From a virus: a DNA stretch of 26,956 bases. Where the stretch lies: IMG/VR virus record IMGVR_UViG_3300017783_000166, positions 1-26,956 of that record; one strand, given 5' to 3'. Below are positions 1-7,930 of this stretch, in pieces; the stretch's first letter is position 1, and each line of letters begins with the position of its first letter. Under the pieces are notes generated by a model, which ran no database searches, had not been told where the DNA came from, and saw only the letters and a list, made by a program, of their open reading frames with translations. Made by a program: the position numbers and the translations under genes.

Positions 1-7
1 AATAAAT

Positions 8-286
8 ATGAAGTCTTTTAAACAACTACGTATTGACATCACCGAAGCAGCAGCCTGGACCAAAAAGTCAGGAAAGAAAAAGTCTGGAGGACTCAACGAA
101 AAAGGACGAAAGTCTTACGAAAAGGAAAATCCAGGATCTGACCTTAAAGCACCAAGCAAAAAAGTTGGAAACCCCCGTAGGGCATCGTTCTGCGCTAGAA
201 TGAAGGGTATGAGAAAGAGACAAAAGAAATCTAATAATACTGGCGAAGATCGTCTATCTAAATCACTAAGAGCTTGGAATTGTTGA
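8..286 (+). CDS. Small basic conserved phage protein (DUF6321-like)
   Basis: The 92-residue product is very rich in Lys, Arg and Ser and has no membrane segment or signal peptide. The central part (GGLNEKGRKSYEKENPG, then KKVGNPRRASFCARMKGM) matches, from memory, a family common in T4-like cyanophages and carrying the DUF6321 label. Function is unknown; the charge would suit nucleic-acid binding or packaging with DNA, but that is inference. ATG at 8 is the only Met near the N terminus, so the start is fairly safe. It lies just upstream of the terminase gene among small late genes, and the 45-residue gene starts 2 bases after its stop. Confidence 0.75.
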   Translation: MKSFKQLRIDITEAAAWTKKSGKKKSGGLNEKGRKSYEKENPGSDLKAPSKKVGNPRRASFCARMKGMRKRQKKSNNTGEDRLSKSLRAWNC

Positions 287-287
287 T

Positions 288-425
288 ATGTCAAAGCATG
301 ATACTGAGTGGTATAAAAAAATATCCGAAGGAAATAAAAATTATCCTCTCCCATTATATGCTCCTTGGACTGCCGTTTATGAGGGAAAGCACAAATTTAA
401 AGACAAAAAATTAAACAATAGTTAA
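288..425 (+). CDS. 45-residue hypothetical protein
   Basis: A short frame opens with ATG one base after the previous stop codon and ends with TAA, giving a 45-residue product. The middle is aromatic- and proline-rich (NYPLPLYAPWTAVYEG) and the C terminus is Lys-rich. I do not recognise a family. The tight spacing after the upstream gene and the unbroken frame with non-random composition suggest a real gene translated by coupling, but evidence is limited to position and composition. No Shine-Dalgarno sequence is apparent, consistent with coupling. Confidence 0.5.
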   Translation: MSKHDTEWYKKISEGNKNYPLPLYAPWTAVYEGKHKFKDKKLNNS

Positions 426-454
426 TTTACAGGTTATATAATATAACGTGCTAT

Positions 455-462
455 AATAAATA
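455..462 (+). promoter_or_regulatory. Late promoter octamer AATAAATA
   Basis: AATAAATA fits the NATAAATA late-promoter motif known for T4-like cyanophages (T4: TATAAATA), the site read by gp55-bound RNA polymerase. It lies 23 bases before the ATG at 486, in the only sizeable gap of this part of the window, and a GGAG ribosome site (475-478) follows. Confidence 0.7.
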
Positions 463-485
463 TTATACTACTATGGAGTAGCACT

Positions 486-752
486 ATGTCAGAACGTTTA
501 TTTTCTGATCTATCTTTGTCTAGATCCGAATGTCCAAAGTGCGGAGCTATCTGGATTAATGGAAATCATATGTGGGCTACTGGTGCAAAAGGAAATGAAA
601 AAGATCTTGCCAGTCTTGTCTGTAATAAACTAGGAAACGATCAATGCCTCAATTCTATGAGAGGTGATGATACTGGAGACACTTGGGAAAAACGTTTAAA
701 AGATCTTGATAAGTTTTCTGAACAAAAAGAAGGTAAGTGGTGGGATAAATAA
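486..752 (+). CDS. Small Cys-containing protein upstream of terminase
   Basis: The 88-residue product has a CPKCG knuckle (Cys17, Cys20) and two further cysteines (Cys46, Cys54) that could complete a zinc site. The C terminus is charged and ends in WWDK. Start is supported by GGAG 7 bases upstream and a late promoter further up. It occupies the position directly before the large terminase gene, where T4 has gp16, but I see no small-terminase coiled-coil signature and do not call it gp16. It is probably a conserved cyanophage protein of unknown function. Its last two codons (GAT AAA) and stop form most of the next late promoter. Confidence 0.75.
   Translation: MSERLFSDLSLSRSECPKCGAIWINGNHMWATGAKGNEKDLASLVCNKLGNDQCLNSMRGDDTGDTWEKRLKDLDKFSEQKEGKWWDK
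744..751 (+). promoter_or_regulatory. Late promoter octamer GATAAATA (for gp17)
   Basis: GATAAATA overlaps the final codons and stop of the upstream gene and lies 22 bases before the gp17 ATG. It matches NATAAATA. The following bases (ATTATACTATA) resemble those after the promoter at 455. Confidence 0.7.
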
Positions 753-773
753 TTATACTATATTTGTTTCGTA

Positions 774-2426
774 ATGGGTGCATCTGACGACATTTATCTT
801 GGTAATCCGTTACTAAAAAAATCTAATGTAAATATTGACTTCACCGAAGAACAGGTGACAGAGTATGTTAAGTGTGCTAAAGATCCAGTATACTTTACAA
901 AAAATTATGTACAAATTGTTTCTCTTGATGAAGGTCTAGTCCCATTTAAGATGTGGGACTTTCAAGAAGAACTTATTAAAAAATTTCATAAAAACCGATT
1001 TAACATTGCTAAACTACCTAGGCAGACTGGCAAGTCTACTACAGTGGTTTCTTATTTGCTGCATTATATTCTGTTTAATGACAACGTTAACATTGGTATT
1101 CTAGCAAACAAAGCATCCACCGCCAGAGACCTTTTGGCAAGATTAGCTACAGCATATGAAAACCTACCTAAATGGATCCAGCAAGGTGTGGTAGTATGGA
1201 ACAAAGGAAACATCGAGTTAGAAAATGGCAGTAAAATATTGGCAGCTTCTACATCTGCGTCTGCTGTCCGAGGTATGTCGTTTAACATCATCTTCCTCGA
1301 TGAGTTTGCATTCGTTCCAAACCATATTGCAGAGTCCTTCTTTGCCTCTGTTTATCCTACTATTACTTCTGGTAAATCAACGAAAGTAATTATCATCTCT
1401 ACCCCACAGGGTATGAACCACTTCTATAAGATGTGGACAGATGCTGTTAATGGTAGGAATGGATACACTTGGCATGAAGTACACTGGTCACAGGTCCCTG
1501 GTAGAGATGACGACTGGAAAGAACAAACAATTAAGAACACATCTCAAAGGCAGTTTACTCAAGAATTTGAGTGTGAATTTCTAGGATCTGTTGATACATT
1601 AATTTCTGCTCCCAAACTAAGATCACTGGCGTTTGCAGATCCCATTTCTCAAAGTAAAGGACTCGACATTTATGAAAAACCAAATGACAAGTCTGAATAT
1701 CTTATTACTGTTGATGTTAGTCGGGGTATTGGTGGAGACTATTCTGCTTTTATTGTATACGATATTACTACAGTTCCCTACAAAATAGTAGGAAAATATA
1801 GGAACAACGAAATTAAACCGATGCTGTTCCCTAACGTTATCAATGACGTATCCCGTGCATATAACAATGCATGGGTTCTCTGCGAAGTCAATGACGTTGG
1901 AGATCAAGTAGCATCTATTCTAAACTACGATCTAGAATATCCTAACGTTCTTATGTGTGCTATGAGAGGACGTGCTGGTCAAATTGTTGGACAGGGATTC
2001 TCTGGTAACAAGACACAACTAGGTGTCAAGATGAGTGTTACAGTAAAGAAGGTTGGTTGTGCTAACCTCAAACAGATTATTGAAGATGACAAACTTATCT
2101 TTAATGACTATGACATTATCAATGAACTGACTACATTCATCCAGAAGAAACAATCGTTTGAAGCAGACGAAGGATTCCATGATGACCTTGTGATGTGTAT
2201 GGTTATCTTTGCATGGTTAGTTCAGCAGGATTACTTCAAAGAACTAACAGACAATGATATCAGAAAAAGAATTTACGAAGATCAAAAAAATCAGATTGAA
2301 CAGGACATGGCACCGTTTGGATTTATCACATCAGGTTTAGAAGGTGATGAGGGATTTGTTACTGATGGTACTGTGTGGTATGGAGATACCCAAGAAAATG
2401 TTGGATATATGTGGGACTACCGATAA
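774..2426 (+). CDS. gp17: Large terminase subunit (gp17)
   Basis: This is the DNA packaging motor: an ATPase that drives DNA into the prohead through the portal and a nuclease that cuts the concatemer. The 550-residue protein (T4: 610) has Walker A PRQTGKST at 82-89, Walker B IIFLDEF at 172-178 with catalytic Glu177, and STPQG at 209-213 as the coupling motif. The RNase H-like nuclease half shows Asp314 (ITVDVSRG), Glu371 (LCEV) and Asp470/471 (HDDLV), the usual acidic triad. No Shine-Dalgarno is evident before the ATG, but a late promoter lies 22 bases upstream. The stop overlaps the next start (TAATG). Both domains look intact. Confidence 0.97.
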   Translation: MGASDDIYLGNPLLKKSNVNIDFTEEQVTEYVKCAKDPVYFTKNYVQIVSLDEGLVPFKMWDFQEELIKKFHKNRFNIAKLPRQTGKSTTVVSYLLHYILFNDNVNIGILANKASTARDLLARLATAYENLPKWIQQGVVVWNKGNIELENGSKILAASTSASAVRGMSFNIIFLDEFAFVPNHIAESFFASVYPTITSGKSTKVIIISTPQGMNHFYKMWTDAVNGRNGYTWHEVHWSQVPGRDDDWKEQTIKNTSQRQFTQEFECEFLGSVDTLISAPKLRSLAFADPISQSKGLDIYEKPNDKSEYLITVDVSRGIGGDYSAFIVYDITTVPYKIVGKYRNNEIKPMLFPNVINDVSRAYNNAWVLCEVNDVGDQVASILNYDLEYPNVLMCAMRGRAGQIVGQGFSGNKTQLGVKMSVTVKKVGCANLKQIIEDDKLIFNDYDIINELTTFIQKKQSFEADEGFHDDLVMCMVIFAWLVQQDYFKELTDNDIRKRIYEDQKNQIEQDMAPFGFITSGLEGDEGFVTDGTVWYGDTQENVGYMWDYR

Positions 2427-2680
2427 TGGATGCAGACGATCTTTTTTCTCTAGAAGAACTTATCTTCCAGGAAAGGGAGTGTAGGACTTGTAAAAAAACT
2501 AAAAGTCTTATGGATGACTTCTACTTGACTAGAAAAGATAGAGGATCTGCATCGTCAGCATATTCATACGAGTGTAAAGAGTGTACGATTAAAAGAGTTA
2601 TAGAATCTAGAAAGAACAAACCAGATATACCATATAATCCTGTTCCTAGGTTCGGACCAGAAATTTATCCTGACTGGTAG
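2426..2680 (+). CDS. Small zinc-binding protein downstream of gp17
   Basis: The frame also runs upstream inside gp17, but ATG at 2426 overlaps the gp17 stop as TAATG, giving an 84-residue product that is probably translated by coupling. It has two CxxC knuckles (Cys19/Cys22 and Cys50/Cys53), a four-Cys zinc site with 27 residues between the pairs. The spacing recalls endonuclease VII-type zinc modules, but the intervening His/Asp catalytic residues are absent, so a nuclease is unlikely. The stretch between the knuckles (DFYLTRKDRG) is basic-aromatic. Function is unknown; a DNA- or protein-binding adaptor of the late region is an inference. Confidence 0.8.
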   Translation: MDADDLFSLEELIFQERECRTCKKTKSLMDDFYLTRKDRGSASSAYSYECKECTIKRVIESRKNKPDIPYNPVPRFGPEIYPDW

Positions 2681-2720
2681 TGTGTTCACGCTCAGTTTCC
2701 CCACTCAAGCAGTCTAAAAT

Positions 2721-2728
2721 AATAAATA
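2721..2728 (+). promoter_or_regulatory. gp18: Late promoter octamer AATAAATA (for gp18)
   Basis: AATAAATA lies 37 bases before the sheath ATG in an 85-base gap. With T4 late-promoter geometry, transcription would begin about 2734, within the inverted repeat at 2731-2755. Confidence 0.75.
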
Positions 2729-2730
2729 AT

Positions 2731-2755
2731 TCTAGATTACACATGGTTATCTAGA
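2731..2755 (+). repeat. Inverted repeat in gp18 leader
   Basis: TCTAGAT (2731-2737) and ATCTAGA (2749-2755) are perfect 7-base complements separated by 11 bases. The right arm runs into the gp18 ribosome site (GAGGAGA, 2754-2760). It could form a hairpin if the transcript begins at or before 2731. Confidence 0.6.
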
Positions 2756-2765
2756 GGAGAAAAAC

Positions 2766-4703
2766 ATGGCAAGTCAAGTCTCGCCTGGGATTGTTCTGAA
2801 AGAGCGTGATCTAAGTAATGTAGTTGTCACTGGATCCCTTGCAATCACTGCTGCTGTAGCAGGTTCGTTTGCTAAGGGCCCCGTTGGAGAGATTGTTAAT
2901 ATTAATTCCCAGAAGGATTTTTTAAACATTTTTGGTAGTCCTGCTGAAGGTAATGCCGCTGATTGGCACGTAGCAAACGAGTTTCTCGCTTATGGCGGAA
3001 GACTTGCAGTTGTTCGTACAGAAAGTGGTGTTAAGAATGCAGGTTCTACGCAAGGCGTACTAGTTAAGTCGGCAAGCGACTTTGTAGCAGGAGCAGGTGG
3101 TTCTGAAGCATTCATTGCTAGATCCGCTGGAACCTGGGGTAACGGTCTAACCGTCGTTGTCGTAGACAGAGGCGCTGATCAGATTGTTAACCTGGACGCA
3201 GCATTCGCAGCAACTCCTGCACCTGGAGATGCTATCACTATTGGTGGTAAAGCAGGTAAGGTTCTTGAAGCAAGTTCACAAAGCGTATCGGTCATCTTAG
3301 ATGCACCTGGAGATGGTTTAATTGCCGCTGCAGATGTTATCGTTGGTGCTGGTGCAGCATCCGCAGATTTAAACGTTACCAGCGTAAGCAATTGGTATCT
3401 CAATACAGAGATTGGTACTACTGGTCTTAAACTTTCTGCAATTGGTCCCCGTCCTGGCACTTCAGAATTTGCTTCTGCTAAAGGATTTTCTTGGGACGAA
3501 GTACACGTAGCACTTATTGATAAGACTGGTGCTGTTAGCGGTACTCCAAACACTATCGTTGAAAGACTTACATATCTTTCCAAATTGTCTGATGGTACTG
3601 GTTCAGAAGGTTCCAAGTCTTACTACAAGGATGTAATTAACGAAGAGTCTCGTTACGTATTCAATGGTAATCATCCTCCTGTAGATGTTACATTCACCAC
3701 AAATTTGGGTGATGATTCATCACAAACTGGAGCAATGTTCGACATTGTTGGTCTTCATACTGATGACCTTACTGGTGGCGTTGATGACTATGGTTACACT
3801 ACTGGAGAAATTTCAGACGCATTTGATCTATTCGGTGATACCGAAGAAGCTACCGTCGATTTCATTCTCATGGGTGGATCCATGGGAACAGAAGCAGACA
3901 CCAAAGTTAAAGCAAACAAAATTATTGCTATTGCTGCAGCAAGAAGGGATTGCATTGCATTCGTTTCTCCACATGTCGGCAATCAGATCGGATCTAGTGG
4001 TGCTCTAAGTGCTGCGACACAGAGAGACAACACTGTAGATTTCTTCAGTACATTATCTTCCACTTCATTTGCTGTATTTGATAGTGGTATCAAATATGCT
4101 TATGATCGTTTCGGTGACAAGTATCGTTGGATTCCTTGCAATGGTGACATTGCTGGTCTTTGCGTTAATACTTCCGCTACCGTAGACGACTGGATTTCCC
4201 CTGCTGGTGTCAACAGAGGATCTCTTCGTAATGCAGTTAAACTTGCATACAACCCAAACAAGGCAGACAGAGACGAACTATACCAGAACAGAATCAACCC
4301 AATTGTTGCATTCCCTGGTCAAGGAATCACTTTATTCGGTGACAAAACTGCTCTCGCATCACCTTCTGCTTTTGACAGAATCAACGTTCGCCGTCTCTTC
4401 CTGAATGTTCAGAAAAGAGCAAAGGGCCTCGGTCAACAGGTACTCTTTGAAATCAATGACGAGATCACAAGATCTGGTTTTGCTTCCGCAATGACTTCAT
4501 ACCTTACCGAAGTACAGGCACGTAGAGGCGTCACCGACTTCCTAGTTGTGTGTGACGAGACAAATAACACCCCTGACGTTATTGATAGAAATGAGTTTGT
4601 TGCTGAACTTTATATCAAACCAACACGCTCCATTAACTTCATCACTATTACGTTTACCGCAACTAAGACTGGTGTTTCATTCAGCGAAGTTGTCGGACGA
4701 TAA
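2766..4703 (+). CDS. gp18: Contractile tail sheath protein (gp18)
   Basis: The sheath subunit polymerises around the tail tube and contracts during infection. The 645-residue length is close to T4 gp18 (659). The N terminus (SPGIVLKERDLS, then AAVAGSFAKGPVGE) and C terminus (INFITITFTATKTGVSF) are the conserved sheath ends that interlink subunits; the middle, rich in Ala, Gly and Thr, corresponds to the variable outer domains. A strong ribosome site (GAGGAGA) precedes the ATG and a late promoter lies upstream. It is followed by gp19, the same order as in T4. Confidence 0.97.
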   Translation: MASQVSPGIVLKERDLSNVVVTGSLAITAAVAGSFAKGPVGEIVNINSQKDFLNIFGSPAEGNAADWHVANEFLAYGGRLAVVRTESGVKNAGSTQGVLVKSASDFVAGAGGSEAFIARSAGTWGNGLTVVVVDRGADQIVNLDAAFAATPAPGDAITIGGKAGKVLEASSQSVSVILDAPGDGLIAAADVIVGAGAASADLNVTSVSNWYLNTEIGTTGLKLSAIGPRPGTSEFASAKGFSWDEVHVALIDKTGAVSGTPNTIVERLTYLSKLSDGTGSEGSKSYYKDVINEESRYVFNGNHPPVDVTFTTNLGDDSSQTGAMFDIVGLHTDDLTGGVDDYGYTTGEISDAFDLFGDTEEATVDFILMGGSMGTEADTKVKANKIIAIAAARRDCIAFVSPHVGNQIGSSGALSAATQRDNTVDFFSTLSSTSFAVFDSGIKYAYDRFGDKYRWIPCNGDIAGLCVNTSATVDDWISPAGVNRGSLRNAVKLAYNPNKADRDELYQNRINPIVAFPGQGITLFGDKTALASPSAFDRINVRRLFLNVQKRAKGLGQQVLFEINDEITRSGFASAMTSYLTEVQARRGVTDFLVVCDETNNTPDVIDRNEFVAELYIKPTRSINFITITFTATKTGVSFSEVVGR

Positions 4704-4714
4704 TTTCTTTATAG

Positions 4715-4722
4715 AATAAACA
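4715..4722 (+). promoter_or_regulatory. Possible variant late promoter AATAAACA (for gp19)
   Basis: AATAAACA differs from AATAAATA at one base and is 19 bases before the gp19 ATG, a normal late-promoter distance. No exact octamer exists in this gap, so gp19 may depend on this variant or on read-through from gp18. Confidence 0.35.
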
Positions 4723-4741
4723 CAACAAGAGGATAAAGTAA

Positions 4742-5344
4742 ATGGCACTAACTAGTAAAATTTCCAACTTTATTGAAAAGGTTGGACAGGGCGTAAAGCC
4801 CAATATGTTCCAAGTGGAACTATTCTTCCCACAGCAACTTTCTCTCGCCGCTGGCGATCAGGAGACCATGAACTTGCTCTGCAAGTCTGCTGCTCTTCCT
4901 GCTTCCAATATCGGTGTTATTGAAGTTCCTTTCCGTGGAAGAACAGTTAAAATCGCAGGAGACAGAACCTTCGATACCTGGAGCCCAACATTCATTGTCG
5001 ATAGAGACATGAAGACTCGCTCCCTTATGGAGCAGTGGATGGAGTACATCAATGGCAACGCTGGTAACACAGCAGACCTTCTTACTCCCGACAACAGCAA
5101 CGGTTATACTGCAGATCTTCTAGTTCATCAACTAGAAAAAGGTGCAGAACCTACAAGCTCCGCTTACGTAAGAACATACAAACTCTGGTATGCATTCCCA
5201 ACCAATGTTTCCCAGATTGATCTTGCTTACGACAGCAATGATCAAGTAGAAGAGTTCTCGGTTGAGTTCCAATATTCTTATTGGACTACCGAAGATCAAA
5301 ACGGAGTTCGCTCCGCTCCCCAAATCAACCAAGACGTGAGTTGA
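4742..5344 (+). CDS. gp19: Tail tube protein (gp19)
   Basis: This is the inner tube subunit through which DNA passes. The product has 200 residues (T4 gp19: 163), beginning ALTSKISNFIEKV, with VKPNMFQVELFFP at 18-30. The motif LCKSAALP (46-53), EVP (61-63) and Asp87 with Trp99 twelve residues later mark the tube fold. The ribosome site AGAGGA lies 8 bases before the ATG. It sits between sheath and portal as in T4. The same spaced motifs recur in the tail protein at 13149, suggesting paralogy. Confidence 0.95.
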   Translation: MALTSKISNFIEKVGQGVKPNMFQVELFFPQQLSLAAGDQETMNLLCKSAALPASNIGVIEVPFRGRTVKIAGDRTFDTWSPTFIVDRDMKTRSLMEQWMEYINGNAGNTADLLTPDNSNGYTADLLVHQLEKGAEPTSSAYVRTYKLWYAFPTNVSQIDLAYDSNDQVEEFSVEFQYSYWTTEDQNGVRSAPQINQDVS

Positions 5345-5350
5345 TAAATA
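5343..5350 (+). promoter_or_regulatory. Late promoter octamer GATAAATA (for gp20)
   Basis: GATAAATA overlaps the gp19 stop codon and lies 30 bases before the gp20 ATG. The next bases closely resemble those after the promoter at 7022. Confidence 0.7.
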
Positions 5351-5380
5351 GTACATTAACAGACTATTTACCTTCTCATT

Positions 5381-7030
5381 ATGAGTCAACTTTTTGGGTT
5401 CTTAATTAATAAGGATGGGTCGAACAAGGGTCAATCTCCTGTTCCTCCCAACCAAGACGATGGTGCCACTATAGCCGCTGGCGGTTATTTTGGCACCTAT
5501 GTTGATGTTGAGGGTGTGCATAAAAATGAGTTTGATTTAATCAAACGTTACAGAGACATGTCTCTTCACCCCGAGTGTGACTCTGCTGTTGACGAAATCG
5601 TCAACGAATTTGTAGTCAGTGATGCTGACGATAGTCCTGTTGAAATTGAACTTACTAATCTAAATGTTGGTGCTGGAATCAAAAATAAGATTAGAGAAGA
5701 GTTTGAAACCATTAAAAAAATGATGCGTTTTGATAAAAAAGCGCATGAAATTATTCGTAATTGGTATGTGGACGGTAGAATTTTCTACCATAAAGTTATC
5801 GATCTCGAAAACCCAAGGAAAGGTATTTTAGAATTAAGGTATATCGATTCTTTAAAAATTCGTAAAGTTAGGCAACAGATAAAAGATAAGAACAAACAAC
5901 AAGAAGAAAGAGGAACGGCACTCCAGTATGACTGGGGTGATTACATTGATTACTATGTCTACAACCCCAAAGGTTTTGGTGGTAGTATGACCGCTAACTC
6001 TGCTTCAGATTATAGTAGTTCTAATGGAATTAAAATTGCAGCAGATTCTATTGCTACATGCCATTCTGGATTACAAGATCTTAATAAAAAAATTACCCTA
6101 AGTTTTTTACATAAAGCAATTAAGTCTCTCAATCAACTACGAATGATTGAAGACTCTCTTGTTATCTACAGACTATCAAGAGCACCCGAGCGTAGAATTT
6201 TCTACATCGATGTAGGCAATCTACCTAAAGTTAAAGCGGAACAATATCTCCGTGATGTCATGGCACGTTATCGTAACAAGATGGTTTACGATGCAAACAC
6301 TGGTGAGATTCGTGACGATAAAAAGCATATGAGTATGCTTGAAGACTTCTGGTTGCCTCGTAGAGAAGGTGGACGTGGTACTGAAATTACTACATTGCCT
6401 GGTGGTCAGAACCTAGGTGAGCTCAAGGATGTTGAGTATTTCAAAAAGAAACTATACAACTCACTGAACTTACCACCTTCACGTCTCACTGACGATAACA
6501 AAGGATTTAATCTCGGTAAGACCACCGAAGTCCTACGTGACGAACTTAAGTTCAGTAAATTTATTGGAAGACTCCGTAAAAGATTTAGCGAAATCTTCCA
6601 AGATGTCCTAAAAACTCAACTCATTCTTAAAGGAGTAATCACTCCTGAAGATTGGGAGGACATGGAAGAGCATATTCAATATGACCTCCTGTTCGATAAT
6701 CACTTCAATGAACTCAAAAAAATTGAGATGATGAAAGAGCGTCTTTCTGTAGTAGCAGAGATGGATGCTTTTGTCGGTAAGTATGTTTCATCTGAATTTA
6801 TTCGTAAAAACGTTCTCATGCAAACTGAGAAAGAGTATAAAGAAATGGAACGTCAGATGAAGCAAGATATCGATAGTGGTTTAGCATTAAACCCTGTAGA
6901 TGTCAATACTGCAGACATGATGGTTAAGCAAAATGATGCAATGCAACCTGAATTAGATGCTGCAGCTGCTGATGCAGATGCGGAACGTCAGGCAAAATTG
7001 CAGTCCGCAAAACCACAAACCAATAAATAG
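5381..7030 (+). CDS. gp20: Portal vertex protein (gp20)
   Basis: The portal forms the dodecameric ring at one capsid vertex, nucleates prohead assembly and docks the terminase. The product has 549 residues (T4: 524). Landmarks are YRDMSLHPECDSAVDEIVNE (57-76), WYVDGRIFYHK (128-138), the RLSRAPERRIFYIDVGNLP segment and LYNSLNLPPSRL, all typical of T4-type portals. The C terminus is Ala/Asp/Gln-rich. The first 35 residues are flexible and Gly/Pro/Asn-rich. No Shine-Dalgarno precedes the ATG; the leader ends CTCATT, as does that of the next gene. Confidence 0.97.
   Translation: MSQLFGFLINKDGSNKGQSPVPPNQDDGATIAAGGYFGTYVDVEGVHKNEFDLIKRYRDMSLHPECDSAVDEIVNEFVVSDADDSPVEIELTNLNVGAGIKNKIREEFETIKKMMRFDKKAHEIIRNWYVDGRIFYHKVIDLENPRKGILELRYIDSLKIRKVRQQIKDKNKQQEERGTALQYDWGDYIDYYVYNPKGFGGSMTANSASDYSSSNGIKIAADSIATCHSGLQDLNKKITLSFLHKAIKSLNQLRMIEDSLVIYRLSRAPERRIFYIDVGNLPKVKAEQYLRDVMARYRNKMVYDANTGEIRDDKKHMSMLEDFWLPRREGGRGTEITTLPGGQNLGELKDVEYFKKKLYNSLNLPPSRLTDDNKGFNLGKTTEVLRDELKFSKFIGRLRKRFSEIFQDVLKTQLILKGVITPEDWEDMEEHIQYDLLFDNHFNELKKIEMMKERLSVVAEMDAFVGKYVSSEFIRKNVLMQTEKEYKEMERQMKQDIDSGLALNPVDVNTADMMVKQNDAMQPELDAAAADADAERQAKLQSAKPQTNK
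7022..7029 (+). promoter_or_regulatory. Late promoter octamer AATAAATA (prohead genes)
   Basis: AATAAATA overlaps the end of gp20 and lies 19 bases before the ATG of the gp67-like gene. Confidence 0.7.
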
Positions 7031-7048
7031 TAAATAAACTGACTCATT

Positions 7049-7234
7049 ATGCCATCCAATACTGATGAAATCCGTGGAATTGTGGACCTCCTCCATGACT
7101 CTAAACGAGCGGATGCTCTTGAAAAAATTGAAGACATCCTAAACGCCAAAGCTGCTGAAGCATTAGATGTTTACAAAAAGGTTGTCGCTGACACATACTT
7201 CGATGAACCAACAGACGAACCAGAAGAACAATGA
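7049..7234 (+). CDS. gp67: Prohead core protein (gp67-like)
   Basis: The 61-residue product has two amphipathic helices (IRGIVDLLHDSKRADALEKI and AKAAEALDVYKKVVAD) and an acidic tail (EPTDEPEEQ). T4 gp67, an 80-residue prohead core protein, has the same plan and lies in the same interval between portal and protease, so the call rests on position, size and pattern, not on strong identity. In T4, gp67 is cleaved by gp21 and its peptides stay in the head. The last four bases overlap the gp21 start (ATGA), implying coupled translation. Confidence 0.75.
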   Translation: MPSNTDEIRGIVDLLHDSKRADALEKIEDILNAKAAEALDVYKKVVADTYFDEPTDEPEEQ

Positions 7235-7875
7235 AATTAATTACGGAAAATATTGAAGACGTAGAGATTCTTGTCGAAGAAAAAGACGGCAAGAAAAATC
7301 TTTATATTGAGGGTGTATTTCTCCAGTCGGAAACTAAAAACCGAAACGGAAGAGTATATCCATTCGATGTTTTAAATAATGAAGTTCAAAAATATAATGA
7401 ATCCTACGTGACTACTGGTCGTGCTCTTGGCGAACTTGGTCATCCTGATGGTCCATCTATCAACCTTGACCGTGTGTCTCATAAGATTGTTTCACTCAAA
7501 GCAGAGGGAACAAATTTTATGGGCAAGGCACGTATCCTAGATACCCCCATGGGTAAGATTGCAAAATCTTTACTTGGTGAAGGTGTCAAACTAGGAGTTT
7601 CATCTAGAGGCATGGGTTCTCTGGATGAAAAAAACGGTGTTAAATATGTACGTGACGACTTCATGCTCGCAACTGCTGCAGATATTGTAGCAGACCCTTC
7701 CGCTCCTGATGCTTTTGTTCAAGGAATTATGGAAGGAAAAGAATGGGTTTGGGACAACGGTCTCCTCAAAGAGTACCAAGTTTCAGAATACAAACAGTAT
7801 ATTTCTGAATCCACCCGCAGAAATCTAGAAGAGAGGAAACTAAAAGCGTTCTCCGCATTTATGTCAAGTCTCTAA
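7231..7875 (+). CDS. gp21: Prohead core scaffold and protease (gp21)
   Basis: This serine protease digests the scaffold and trims the capsid proteins before packaging. The 214-residue product carries the family's His segment GELGHPDGPSINLDRVSHK (His71), the Ser segment GVSSRGMG (Ser124/Ser125) and a downstream Asp region ADIVADPSAPDAF. N-terminal IEGVFLQSETKNRNGRVYP is the usual opening of this prohead protease fold. Length is close to T4 gp21 (212). It starts inside the end of the gp67-like gene and is followed by a late promoter and its scaffold substrate gp22. Confidence 0.95.
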   Translation: MKLITENIEDVEILVEEKDGKKNLYIEGVFLQSETKNRNGRVYPFDVLNNEVQKYNESYVTTGRALGELGHPDGPSINLDRVSHKIVSLKAEGTNFMGKARILDTPMGKIAKSLLGEGVKLGVSSRGMGSLDEKNGVKYVRDDFMLATAADIVADPSAPDAFVQGIMEGKEWVWDNGLLKEYQVSEYKQYISESTRRNLEERKLKAFSAFMSSL

Positions 7876-7879
7876 ATCT

Positions 7880-7887
7880 AATAAATA
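7880..7887 (+). promoter_or_regulatory. Late promoter octamer AATAAATA (for gp22)
   Basis: AATAAATA lies 43 bases before the gp22 ATG, in a 55-base gap; the ribosome site GAGGA (7918-7922) follows. The initial transcribed region strongly resembles that of gp23. Confidence 0.75.
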
Positions 7888-7930
7888 AACTATAGAATAT
7901 TACTACGGAAAAATTACGAGGAATACTCAA

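Noticed and set aside
1-8. AATAAATA at the window start
   Set aside because: It matches the late octamer, but its last base is the first base of the ATG at position 8. With T4 geometry RNA would begin about 14, inside the gene, so it cannot serve that start; it may be chance or serve the downstream genes.
486-752. Small terminase gp16
   Set aside because: Position upstream of gp17 fits, but the 88-residue product has cysteine knuckles and lacks the helical small-terminase pattern and size.
2426-2680. Endonuclease VII-like nuclease
   Set aside because: The CxxC...CxxC spacing is similar, but no HxDH-type catalytic residues lie between the pairs and the protein is too short.
3179-3616. Minus-strand frame of about 145 codons inside gp18
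   Set aside because: It is antisense to conserved sheath codons, Ala/Pro/Ser-biased as expected for an antisense reading, without promoter or ribosome site. Other minus-strand frames (for example 20958-21329 and 21912-22295) fail likewise.
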